A DNA stretch of 64,000 nt from a candidate division WOR-3 bacterium (GTDB lineage Bacteria > SDB-A): assembly GCA_016934535.1 (NCBI GenBank), contig JAFGSQ010000019.1, positions 6,873 to 70,872 of the forward strand, read 5' to 3'. Positions 1 through 6,955 of the stretch are shown piece after piece. The notes beneath the pieces are model-generated. The model saw nothing but the letters and a program-made list of their open reading frames with translations. It was not told the origin of the DNA and did no database searches. The position numbers and the translations under genes are program-made. Position 1 is the stretch's first letter. The number at the start of each line of letters is the position of its first letter.

Positions 1-42
1 TTTTTTCCTCTTTATCGTGCTCCACTTGGAATGCCCGGACAT
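1..42 (-). CDS. yebC: YebC/PmpR family regulator, N-terminus only
   Basis: Only the first 14 codons are inside the window; the gene continues past position 1. They read MSGHSKWSTIKRKK, the near-invariant opening of the YebC/PmpR/TACO1 family (usually M-A-G-H-S-K-W-x-x-I-K). A strong ribosome binding site, AAGGAGGTGA, lies just upstream and overlaps the end of pyrE, whose stop is two bases before this ATG. Family members bind DNA as regulators or act as ribosome-associated translation factors; this fragment cannot say which. It is the last visible gene of the pyr run. Confidence 0.85.
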   Translation of the reverse strand, partial: MSGHSKWSTIKRKK

Positions 43-44
43 CG

Positions 45-647
45 TCACCTCCTTAAAATCTCTTCTCCGGTTTTTGGATTTAGAAGCGGAACATTGGCCG
101 CACACTGGGGACATTCTTCGGGCGCGTAATCTTCGCCCTGGGCGCTGTGAAGAGCTAATATCGGGGATTCGGAAGTTTTGTTTTTTCTCCTGTCAATCAT
201 TACTGCGTTGAGAACAATTATTCCGCCGGCATTTATTACCGCTTTCTCAGCCGCCTGGATCGATTTTCCAGTCGTCAGGACATCGTCAACTATTACAGTT
301 CTCGCTCCCTGAGGTATTTTCATGCCCCTCAGAAGGCAGAATTCATCACCATTCTTCTCAAGATACACACAGCCCAAACGGAGTGTTTTTGCAACTTCGA
401 ATGCGAGTATCATTCCTCCCGTCGCGGGACCGCAAACAATGTCAATGTCTCCTGAATGTTCTTTTATTATCATCTCGGCGATCCTTCTGCACAGGATCGA
501 GGTCATCTCTGGTTTTTCGAGAATCCTGAATTTTTCAAAATAAAATGAAGAATGCCTTCCCGAAGTCAGAACGAAGTGACCCTTTTTAACAACACCGAGA
601 TCGCGCAGAATCTCTTCGGTGCTCTTTTCAATGTTCTCTTTGATCAA
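45..647 (-). CDS. pyrE: Orotate phosphoribosyltransferase
   Basis: This enzyme joins orotate to PRPP to make OMP, the fifth step of UMP synthesis. The 200-residue product has the PRPP-binding signature TVIVDDVLTTGKS near residues 120-132 and an N-terminal segment KKGHFVLTSGRHSSFYF typical of PyrE. A longer open frame runs upstream inside pyrF, but the start chosen is the TTG at 647: AGGAG lies 8 bases before it and it overlaps the pyrF stop as TTGA. A cysteine pair near the C-terminus (PEECPQCA) is also seen in other long PyrE forms. It follows pyrF and precedes yebC. Function is secure; the TTG start is inferred. Confidence 0.93.
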   Translation of the reverse strand: MIKENIEKSTEEILRDLGVVKKGHFVLTSGRHSSFYFEKFRILEKPEMTSILCRRIAEMIIKEHSGDIDIVCGPATGGMILAFEVAKTLRLGCVYLEKNGDEFCLLRGMKIPQGARTVIVDDVLTTGKSIQAAEKAVINAGGIIVLNAVMIDRRKNKTSESPILALHSAQGEDYAPEECPQCAANVPLLNPKTGEEILRR

Positions 648-1324
648 TTCAAAATCTCCTTTATGCTTTCTACGAACGCGCGCGGATCGGGCGACTTGAT
701 TACGGGTCTTCCCATGACAATGCCGTTCACTTTGGCAAGTTTTGCTTCTTTTGGCCCGTAGGCTCTGCGCTGATCGTCGGAAGTTTCCGTCAATCTTATT
801 CCGGGAGTTATTATAAGAAAATCTTCGCCGTGGCGTTCCCGCAAAAAGGCAGCTTCTCCCACCGAACAAACAACGCCGTCCGCGCCGGATTCCCGGGCGG
901 CATCAGAAAGCTTCAAAGCGTGCTCTTTAATATTCCCTGTTCCGGAAAAGCACTCTTTGAAAGATTTATCGTCAATACTCGTCAAAATTGTAATAGCGAG
1001 AAGCTTTGTCTTCGATCCCGAAATCGCTTCAGAAGCGACCCTGATCATCTCTCTGCCGCCGGAAGAATGAGCCGTCAGATATTTTACTCCAAAAGCCGCG
1101 GCTGCCTCCGCCGCTTTTCCGACGGTGTTCGGTATGTCGTGAAGTTTTAAGTCGAGAAAAACTTTCTTTTTCTGCGAAATAAATTTTTTGACCGCATCGG
1201 GACCTTCACGGCTGAAAAGCTGAAGCCCGACTTTGTAAACATCGACGGAATCGTCCAAAACTCCGACCCATTTTTCAGCTTCTTGTAAACTGTCAAAATC
1301 CAGCGGAAATATGAATTCGATCAT
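644..1324 (-). CDS. pyrF: Orotidine 5'-phosphate decarboxylase
   Basis: The product decarboxylates OMP to UMP, the last step of the pathway. The 226-residue protein carries the diagnostic active-site block FLDLKLHDIPNTV (residues about 55-67, with the Lys-Asp pair of the catalytic tetrad), an early substrate Lys in DVYKVGLQLF, and the phosphate-binding end GIRLTETSDDQRR. The length fits the class I bacterial enzyme. The ATG overlaps the rlpA stop by four bases (ATGA), and its own stop overlaps the pyrE start, so pyrF and pyrE are probably translationally coupled. Confidence 0.95.
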   Translation of the reverse strand: MIEFIFPLDFDSLQEAEKWVGVLDDSVDVYKVGLQLFSREGPDAVKKFISQKKKVFLDLKLHDIPNTVGKAAEAAAAFGVKYLTAHSSGGREMIRVASEAISGSKTKLLAITILTSIDDKSFKECFSGTGNIKEHALKLSDAARESGADGVVCSVGEAAFLRERHGEDFLIITPGIRLTETSDDQRRAYGPKEAKLAKVNGIVMGRPVIKSPDPRAFVESIKEILN

Positions 1325-1782
1325 CTAAGAATCTCAATTTTGACTCTGCCTTTGGAAAGCAGGTCGATTCTCCTAGCTGACTCGTAACTGAGATCGATTA
1401 TTATACTCTCGTCCACAGGTCCTCTGTCGTTGATTCTGACGACGACGCTCTTTGAATTTTCCAAGTTGGTCACTCTCACCAAAGTTCCGAAAGGAAGGGT
1501 TCTGTGGGCGGCCGTTAAAGCGTACATGTTGAAAGTTTCGCCGCTCGCCGTCCTTTTACCGTGAAAAGCTTCTCCGTAGTAAGTCGCGTATCCGGTCGTC
1601 GAATTGTCTGTGTCCGTTCTGTCATTTTGACCGGAAGACGTGTCCCTGTCGTCTGTTTCAACATGCTGATTTAATCCGTTTTCCCTGTTTATATGCGTTG
1701 TCGACGAATTGAACATGGCGGTCGCGCATCCGGCCGCCGCAAGCACTGAGGCAACGAGTGTGAAAATTATGATTTTATTCAT
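1321..1782 (-). CDS. rlpA: RlpA-like double-psi beta-barrel lipoprotein
   Basis: A 153-residue lipoprotein: the signal peptide MNKIIIFTLVASVLAAAGC ends in a lipobox, followed by a low-complexity Ser/Thr/Asp linker and a C-terminal RlpA barrel (about residues 63-153) with GYATYYGEAFHGKRTASGE and INDRGP. The paired acidic and His residues of RlpA-type lytic transglycosylases appear present (E of YYGEAF, H of AAHRTLPFG, D of NDRGP), so peptidoglycan cleavage is plausible. There is no C-terminal SPOR domain. It sits oddly between pyrD and pyrF, overlapping pyrD by 8 bases and pyrF by 4, so it is co-transcribed with pyrimidine genes. Confidence 0.85.
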   Translation of the reverse strand: MNKIIIFTLVASVLAAAGCATAMFNSSTTHINRENGLNQHVETDDRDTSSGQNDRTDTDNSTTGYATYYGEAFHGKRTASGETFNMYALTAAHRTLPFGTLVRVTNLENSKSVVVRINDRGPVDESIIIDLSYESARRIDLLSKGRVKIEILR

Positions 1783-2683
1783 GTTCCAATTTTATATCAT
1801 TTAACGATTTTAATCCATGTCTTGAACAGTATTTTTTCAATCCATTAAAAATTTTTTTAGGAGAATCAGGATCTGAAAACAAAACTGTTCCAAGGGATAT
1901 GGCGTCGACTCCGGCGAGAAAAAACTCGACCGCGTCATTGTAATCCGTGATGCCTCCGCCGCCTATTATCGGAAGTGAAGTTGATTGCCTCAGACAATAA
2001 ACGGCATAGAGCGCGAGCGGTTTTATGGCAGGTCCGCTAAGTCCGCCGGTTTTGTTGCCTATGGCAAAAGTTCTTTTTTCAGTGTCGAATAGCATTGCGG
2101 GAAAAGTATTTACAAAAGACAACGCGTCAATGCCGGTGTCTTCAGCCGTCCTGGCTATCTGAGTGTACGCGTCGCCCTGGGGAGTGAGTTTGAGTATGAG
2201 AGGTTTTTCAGTGGCTTTTCTCACTGAGTCAATCAACTGTTTCGCGGACTCTTTGTCTTTTCCGAAAGAAATGCCGCCTTTTTTAACGTTCGGACAGCTG
2301 ATATTTATCTCAAAAGCCGCAACTGTTTCGCTTTCGTTCAGTTTCTCAACGACTTCGACATAATCTTCAGTTTCTTCGCCGGCGACGTTGACTACTATTT
2401 TGACAGGAAAATCCTTGAGTCCGGGAAGAATTTCATTTCTGAAAATTTCCAGGCCCGGGTTGGCAAGACCTATTGAGTTGACAAGTCCGGAATGACATAC
2501 TGCAAGCCTCGGAGGGGGATTTCCCTCTCTCGGTTCTGGGGTCACTGCTTTCGTGATTACGGCTCCGACGAATGAAAAATCAGTCAAACCTTCCAGTTCA
2601 GGTCCGTTGCCTGCCGTGCCTGAAGCCAAAAATACAGGTGGACTGAATTTTACTCCCCTCAGCAACAGGGCCGATTCTTTCAA
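1775..2683 (-). CDS. pyrD: Dihydroorotate dehydrogenase, class 1B catalytic subunit
   Basis: This FMN enzyme oxidises dihydroorotate to orotate. The 302-residue protein shows GVKFSPPVFLASGTAG near the N-terminus, NSIGLANPG, the active-site NISCPN (catalytic Cys as in class 1 enzymes), KLTPQGD, and the FMN phosphate site IIGGGGITDYNDAVEF. Its partner pyrK lies immediately upstream with a 4-base overlap, which makes class 1B (NAD-dependent, with electron-transfer subunit) the best reading. Downstream it overlaps rlpA. Assignment is strong from motifs and context. Confidence 0.95.
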   Translation of the reverse strand: MKESALLLRGVKFSPPVFLASGTAGNGPELEGLTDFSFVGAVITKAVTPEPREGNPPPRLAVCHSGLVNSIGLANPGLEIFRNEILPGLKDFPVKIVVNVAGEETEDYVEVVEKLNESETVAAFEINISCPNVKKGGISFGKDKESAKQLIDSVRKATEKPLILKLTPQGDAYTQIARTAEDTGIDALSFVNTFPAMLFDTEKRTFAIGNKTGGLSGPAIKPLALYAVYCLRQSTSLPIIGGGGITDYNDAVEFFLAGVDAISLGTVLFSDPDSPKKIFNGLKKYCSRHGLKSLNDIKLEHE

Positions 2684-3399
2684 TTCAGATCCTCTAGCCT
2701 GAAAACAGGCCCTTCAGCACAGACTTTTTTGCGCTCTTTCAGAAGAGGGGACACACAACCGGCGCATGCTCCTATTCCGCATACCATGTATGCTTCAAGA
2801 CAAAAATAGGAATCTATTTTCTTTTCTCTGCAGATTCCGGCCAGTTTTTCGAGCATGACCGGGGGTCCGCACGCGAAAACAATTTCCTCAGGATTTCTGT
2901 ATTTACTAAAATTATCCGTCACGAGGCCTTTTCCTCCCTGGCTTCCGTCTTCCGTTACAACGAGAGTTTTCCCTGGCGGCAGGTTATAACCTGGAACGGA
3001 CATTGAATTTTTGGCCCCTACAAGATACCTCGCGTTAAAACCACAGCTTTCGAAAACTGCCAGAGGGGCGCATCCAATACCTCCTCCGACAGCCAGGATT
3101 TTCTGTCCGCGATCAGGATTGAAACCGTTGCCCAGGGGTCCAGTCAAGTCGGCGGTTTTCCCCTCCTCAAGACGCGCGAGAGATGCACTGAAGGCTCCTC
3201 TTTCTTCGACGAGAAACTCTATCTGTTCGCCGGAATACCTGTGAACAGAAAACGGATGCCTGAATCCGAAGTTTTCATCGATTTTTATCATAAAAAAATG
3301 CCCGGGAAGGATCTGAGTCAGACCTTGCATTTCGAAAACGAGATGCCAGGTTTTTTCCGACGCTCTATTTTTATTCTTCAGTACCGCTCGTGTCCGCAT
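2680..3399 (-). CDS. pyrK: Dihydroorotate dehydrogenase electron-transfer subunit
   Basis: PyrK carries electrons from the PyrD FMN to NAD+ through FAD and a [2Fe-2S] cluster. The roughly 239-residue protein has a ferredoxin-reductase-like FAD region (FGFRHPFSVHR), an NAD-binding loop KILAVGGGIGCAPL, and a C-terminal cysteine set in CLEAYMVCGIGACAGC plus a later Cys, as in the PyrK cluster domain. The start is uncertain: the ATG at 3399 has weak GGAA upstream; an in-frame TTG at 3414 would add five residues. Both overlap the end of the upstream TPR lipoprotein gene. Confidence 0.92.
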   Translation of the reverse strand: MRTRAVLKNKNRASEKTWHLVFEMQGLTQILPGHFFMIKIDENFGFRHPFSVHRYSGEQIEFLVEERGAFSASLARLEEGKTADLTGPLGNGFNPDRGQKILAVGGGIGCAPLAVFESCGFNARYLVGAKNSMSVPGYNLPPGKTLVVTEDGSQGGKGLVTDNFSKYRNPEEIVFACGPPVMLEKLAGICREKKIDSYFCLEAYMVCGIGACAGCVSPLLKERKKVCAEGPVFRLEDLN

Positions 3400-4762
3400 A
3401 TCCGAGTTTTCCAAAAGCGTATTGAGAATAATCGGTTGACGGAAAAAACTCGATCACAGATCTGTATATCGAATCCGATTTTGAATAATCCCCTTTTTCT
3501 CTCAGGATATTCGCATACATAAGCAGGGCTTTCGGATAATATTCGGATTCAGGATAATTGACAATGATGCCCAAAAATTTCTGTTCGCCTATTTCGGAAT
3601 TGTTGAGTTCGAAGTTGTAAAGCTCTGCGAGAAAAAATTCTATTTTGTCTTTTCCTTCGCCCGTCATTGTCTCCGCCTGAGCTTCGTAAACGAAAATCCT
3701 TTCGAGTGAAAGAGCTCTTCTCATCGAGAGTGAAGCCGTCAGATCATCAGGATTCGAAAGCCTCGCCTGATCATAAAGCTCCTTGGCTTTTGCAAGATCG
3801 AAAAGGTCTTCTTCGTATATTTCCGCCGAAAGGTACAACGCCTTGGCGGCTTCTCTTGTCCTGGCGTATGTTTTTACAATTTCGTCGTACATAGAAATTG
3901 CCTGCTGATATTCGCCTTTTTCTCTAAGGCATTGCGCAATTTCAATCGCAACTTCAGCGTCGTTCGAACCTGTCGTCATGCGCGATCTGAGAGATTGGAG
4001 AACTTCTATCGCTTCGTCGGTTCTGTCGAGGTGTCTCAGCGCCTGGGCGAATCTCAAATTTGTCCTGTAGTAAAGAGGAAAATTCTTTTCGTCAAGAACT
4101 TCGTGTATCTGCTGTTGCAAAAGAAACAACTGGGTCCAGTCCTCATTTTTAAAATATATTTCCGATTCTTCAAGAAGAACGGGCAGGTAAAAAGAGCTTC
4201 TTGGATATTTATCCTTGAACTCAGAAATCTTCGAAACTGCTATAGAATGTTCTCCCGACAAAACGTAAACTTTTATCTCGTTGTAAAGCGCTTCGGGCAT
4301 AACATGCCTGTCTCCGGTCATGTATGCCTTGATAAAATAACTGAGCGCGTTTTCGTACTCGCCTTTCAGCGTGTAAGCCACACCAGTCTTCAGAAGCGCC
4401 ATCGCGTGAAAAGAACTGCCGGGATAGAATTGCACGATTTCCTGGAATTTCCTTATGGCCATCTGATACTCGCCTTTGAGCAGAAATGCATTTCCCATCA
4501 TGTAAAGCGCGTCATCAACGAACGGACTTGAGGAATTGTACTTCACTATTTTTCCGCATCTTATTATCGCCGAATCGAGTTCAATGATACCCACAAGGAG
4601 GGTGTCTCTGCCTGACAAAGCGGCGCTTTGTCTAAGTCTCAGCGCCGCACCGTAGTATTTCTTCGCGTTGTAGTACGTGTTGAAATAAGCCCTGTAGCCG
4701 CAGGAAAAAAAGACGGCTGAAAAAACAAGAACAGCTGACAGTTTTATTATTCTTTCCTTAAT
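3371..4762 (-). CDS. TPR lipoprotein with apparent ATT start
   Basis: The protein consists of repeated TPR-like helical hairpins (motifs such as GNAFLLKGEYQMAIRKFQEI and LLMYANILREKGDYSKSDSI) of the outer-membrane BamD/YbgF-type, with no catalytic motif. The first standard in-frame start is a TTG at 4618, but the open frame continues upstream to 4762 and encodes a clean lipoprotein signal: IKERIIKLSAVLVFSAVFFSC, with Cys at residue 21. No ATG, GTG or TTG occurs in that extension. The ATT at 4762 has AAGGGG about 7 bases upstream, so I take it as the start (463 residues), with CTG at 4744 as an alternative. It overlaps the preceding TPR gene by 16 bases. Function unknown. Confidence 0.72.
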   Translation of the reverse strand: MKERIIKLSAVLVFSAVFFSCGYRAYFNTYYNAKKYYGAALRLRQSAALSGRDTLLVGIIELDSAIIRCGKIVKYNSSSPFVDDALYMMGNAFLLKGEYQMAIRKFQEIVQFYPGSSFHAMALLKTGVAYTLKGEYENALSYFIKAYMTGDRHVMPEALYNEIKVYVLSGEHSIAVSKISEFKDKYPRSSFYLPVLLEESEIYFKNEDWTQLFLLQQQIHEVLDEKNFPLYYRTNLRFAQALRHLDRTDEAIEVLQSLRSRMTTGSNDAEVAIEIAQCLREKGEYQQAISMYDEIVKTYARTREAAKALYLSAEIYEEDLFDLAKAKELYDQARLSNPDDLTASLSMRRALSLERIFVYEAQAETMTGEGKDKIEFFLAELYNFELNNSEIGEQKFLGIIVNYPESEYYPKALLMYANILREKGDYSKSDSIYRSVIEFFPSTDYSQYAFGKLGYADTSGTEE

Positions 4763-5781
4763 TCCATTCCCCTTATGAAATCAAGTTTCGCGTTGTCCCT
4801 TTCTCCGAGCTTTTCTTCGCAAATAGCCCTGTTCGTGTATGCGTCGGGGCTATACGGGTCTATCGCTATGGCTTGAGTGAAAATATTTTTCGCCTGAGTG
4901 TAGAGTCCGCTTTCCATAAGCATAACACCGTAATTGAAATACAGAAGAAATGAAGTACTGTCCAAAACCGTCGCTTCAGAAAAGCATTTCAGCGCATTTT
5001 CCTTGTCGCCGGTCATCATTTCAAGCATCGCGCGGTTGTATAATGCCGAGGCTTTTATCTCGGAGGAGGTGTCTTCGAGCGCAAAATCCAAACAGGATCC
5101 AATTTCAGCTTTGTTTATCAGGACCGTTTCCTCGTCAAGAGACATCAGCATTGAAGTTCCTAACATGTAATACTCGGCCGGTTTTAAAGACGAGTAATTT
5201 TTCAAAAAAGCCGTCACTTCAGCGTATTCACCCGATCTGAAAAGAGCGATACAATAGTTTTGTCTCGCCTCTTCGTAAAGGTTGTCCGCTTCGAGAGACT
5301 TCTCCAGGTAAACGACCGCCTGGACATTGTTATCCTCTTCCAGCATGGAAAAGCCGGCTAAATTGTAATAATAAGACGCCTCGCCGGATACAGACGCCGC
5401 AGCGACAAAACATCTCGCGGCGTCTTCGAAAAGATTTTGTCCGAGGTATTGAAAACCGGCTTCGGCGTATATTGCTTCGACTGAAAATCCGGCTTTTTCA
5501 GCATCTCTCCGAGCCTGGGTTTCCCCAAGACCCAGCGCAAAAGAAGTGTCCGCCTCAAAGGCCGCTTCCAGATATTTTCCGCTCGCATGCAGGATCAATG
5601 CGTACCTGTATCTGACAACCGCATCGCCGGGCTTTTTCGACACTTCTTTTTCCATCGTAGTCAGCGCTTCGGAATATTTCCTTTCGCTTACAAGTCCGAG
5701 ACTCTTGTCCCAATATCCCGAAAAGCTCAGACAGCCCGTCAAAAAAATTGAAACGGCGAGAAGATATAAATTCCTTTTCAT
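4747..5781 (-). CDS. TPR-repeat lipoprotein
   Basis: A 344-residue protein with a lipoprotein signal (MKRNLYLLAVSIFLTGC, Cys at 17) followed by roughly seven TPR-like helix pairs, for example LDSTSFLLYFNYGVMLMESG and PDAYTNRAICEEKLGERDNA at the C-terminus. It is the middle of three consecutive TPR lipoproteins after the wzc-like gene, which suggests a periplasmic or outer-membrane-tethered scaffold, possibly for polysaccharide export. That role is inferred from position only. Spacing to the upstream TPR gene is 5 bases. Confidence 0.8.
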   Translation of the reverse strand: MKRNLYLLAVSIFLTGCLSFSGYWDKSLGLVSERKYSEALTTMEKEVSKKPGDAVVRYRYALILHASGKYLEAAFEADTSFALGLGETQARRDAEKAGFSVEAIYAEAGFQYLGQNLFEDAARCFVAAASVSGEASYYYNLAGFSMLEEDNNVQAVVYLEKSLEADNLYEEARQNYCIALFRSGEYAEVTAFLKNYSSLKPAEYYMLGTSMLMSLDEETVLINKAEIGSCLDFALEDTSSEIKASALYNRAMLEMMTGDKENALKCFSEATVLDSTSFLLYFNYGVMLMESGLYTQAKNIFTQAIAIDPYSPDAYTNRAICEEKLGERDNAKLDFIRGMELRKE

Positions 5782-5786
5782 TTATC

Positions 5787-6872
5787 TCAATCGCCTAATT
5801 CCAGAGCCCTTCTGAGATCGTCCTGAGCCTTATCCCTCATATCGAGGTTGTTGTAGCTATCCGCCCTGAGGTTGTAGTATTTTGCTTCTTCTTTGATCTC
5901 TATTGCCAGGGTGATCGCATCGACGGCTTCCTGGTGCCTTCCCAGTTTGTTGTAGCTCAAACCGAGATTGTAGAGAAGTTTATCCTTGTTGGGGTCAGTA
6001 TCTTCAAGTAATTCGACCGCTTCATTGATCACCGGTATTGCATCCTCGTATCTCTCAAGATTGACAAGGCATATCCCCCTGTACAGGGCTATTTCGCTTA
6101 TTCTCGAAGAAGGATCAATTTGAACTGATTTCGCGAAGGCTTTTTCAGCCATGTCCATGTTTGCCGTTCTGCCTTCGATGTCGCCTTCAGAACCGAGTTT
6201 ATTGGCGTTTTGAATGTAAGCAAGCCCCAGGTAGTAATTGAGCGAAGCCGACGTGTCATGAAATACCTGAGCGTTGTTAAAGGTTTGTATCGCGTTTTCG
6301 TAATCGTTAACTTCCGTAAGGTAATAAAGTCCGAGATTTCTCAGAGCCGGGAAATTGTCAGCGTCCAGAGAGAGAGCGTAATCATAGTATTTCATCATTG
6401 AATCGAACTGTTCAGATTCCTTGAAAATCGAACCCAAAATTGCATAAGGAGTCGCCGAATCCGGTTCCATCTCAATACTGTATTTCAAAAAAGAAGCGGC
6501 TTCATCGTATTTCTTTTCTCCGAGTGATTGGACGCCTCCAGCCAGAAACACCTGAAAAAAGTTCCACGCATCGATACCTTCGCCTTTGCCCCTCTTTTCT
6601 ATTTCCTGAATATCAAGTCCTCTGTCCATGGCTTTTTCGAGGTAACGGCATGCTGTTGCATAGTCCTGTTTTTCCACGTAGGCAACACCCGTCCAGTAAT
6701 ACGGTTCCGGATTGTTGGGTTCCATTGAAATTGCCGCTTCACCTTCTCTTATGGCTTCGGGAATTCTTTTTTGCTGAAGATAAACTTTGAGGGCTGTCAA
6801 TCCGCTGCTTTCACACGCAAAAGATCCAATAATTACCGCGGTCATTACCGCGCCCAATAACGCCTTTTTCAT
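5787..6872 (-). CDS. TPR-repeat lipoprotein
   Basis: About 361 residues. The start is the ATG at 6872 with AAAGGAGAAA upstream rather than the longer frame reaching 6959, because translation from 6872 gives a good lipoprotein signal (MKKALLGAVMTAVIIGSFAC, Cys at 20). The rest is TPR array: AISMEPNNPEPYYWTGVAYV, SIEMEPDSATPYAILGSIF, LSLDADNFPALRNLGLYYL and LLYNLGLSYNKLGRHQEAVD. It begins 83 bases after the tyrosine autokinase gene. No enzyme motif is seen; a protein-protein scaffold in the periplasm is the likely role. Confidence 0.82.
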   Translation of the reverse strand: MKKALLGAVMTAVIIGSFACESSGLTALKVYLQQKRIPEAIREGEAAISMEPNNPEPYYWTGVAYVEKQDYATACRYLEKAMDRGLDIQEIEKRGKGEGIDAWNFFQVFLAGGVQSLGEKKYDEAASFLKYSIEMEPDSATPYAILGSIFKESEQFDSMMKYYDYALSLDADNFPALRNLGLYYLTEVNDYENAIQTFNNAQVFHDTSASLNYYLGLAYIQNANKLGSEGDIEGRTANMDMAEKAFAKSVQIDPSSRISEIALYRGICLVNLERYEDAIPVINEAVELLEDTDPNKDKLLYNLGLSYNKLGRHQEAVDAITLAIEIKEEAKYYNLRADSYNNLDMRDKAQDDLRRALELGD

Positions 6873-6955
6873 ATTTTCTCCTTTCATGATTTCCATTTTT
6901 CTGAACGCTGAACACAGCAATATATCATAAGCGCTTTTTCCGTTCCAGTTCAAAG

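Noticed and set aside
45-869. PyrE extended to 274 residues
   Set aside because: The extra N-terminus is read inside pyrF in another frame, with no family similarity; TTG 647 has a proper ribosome site.
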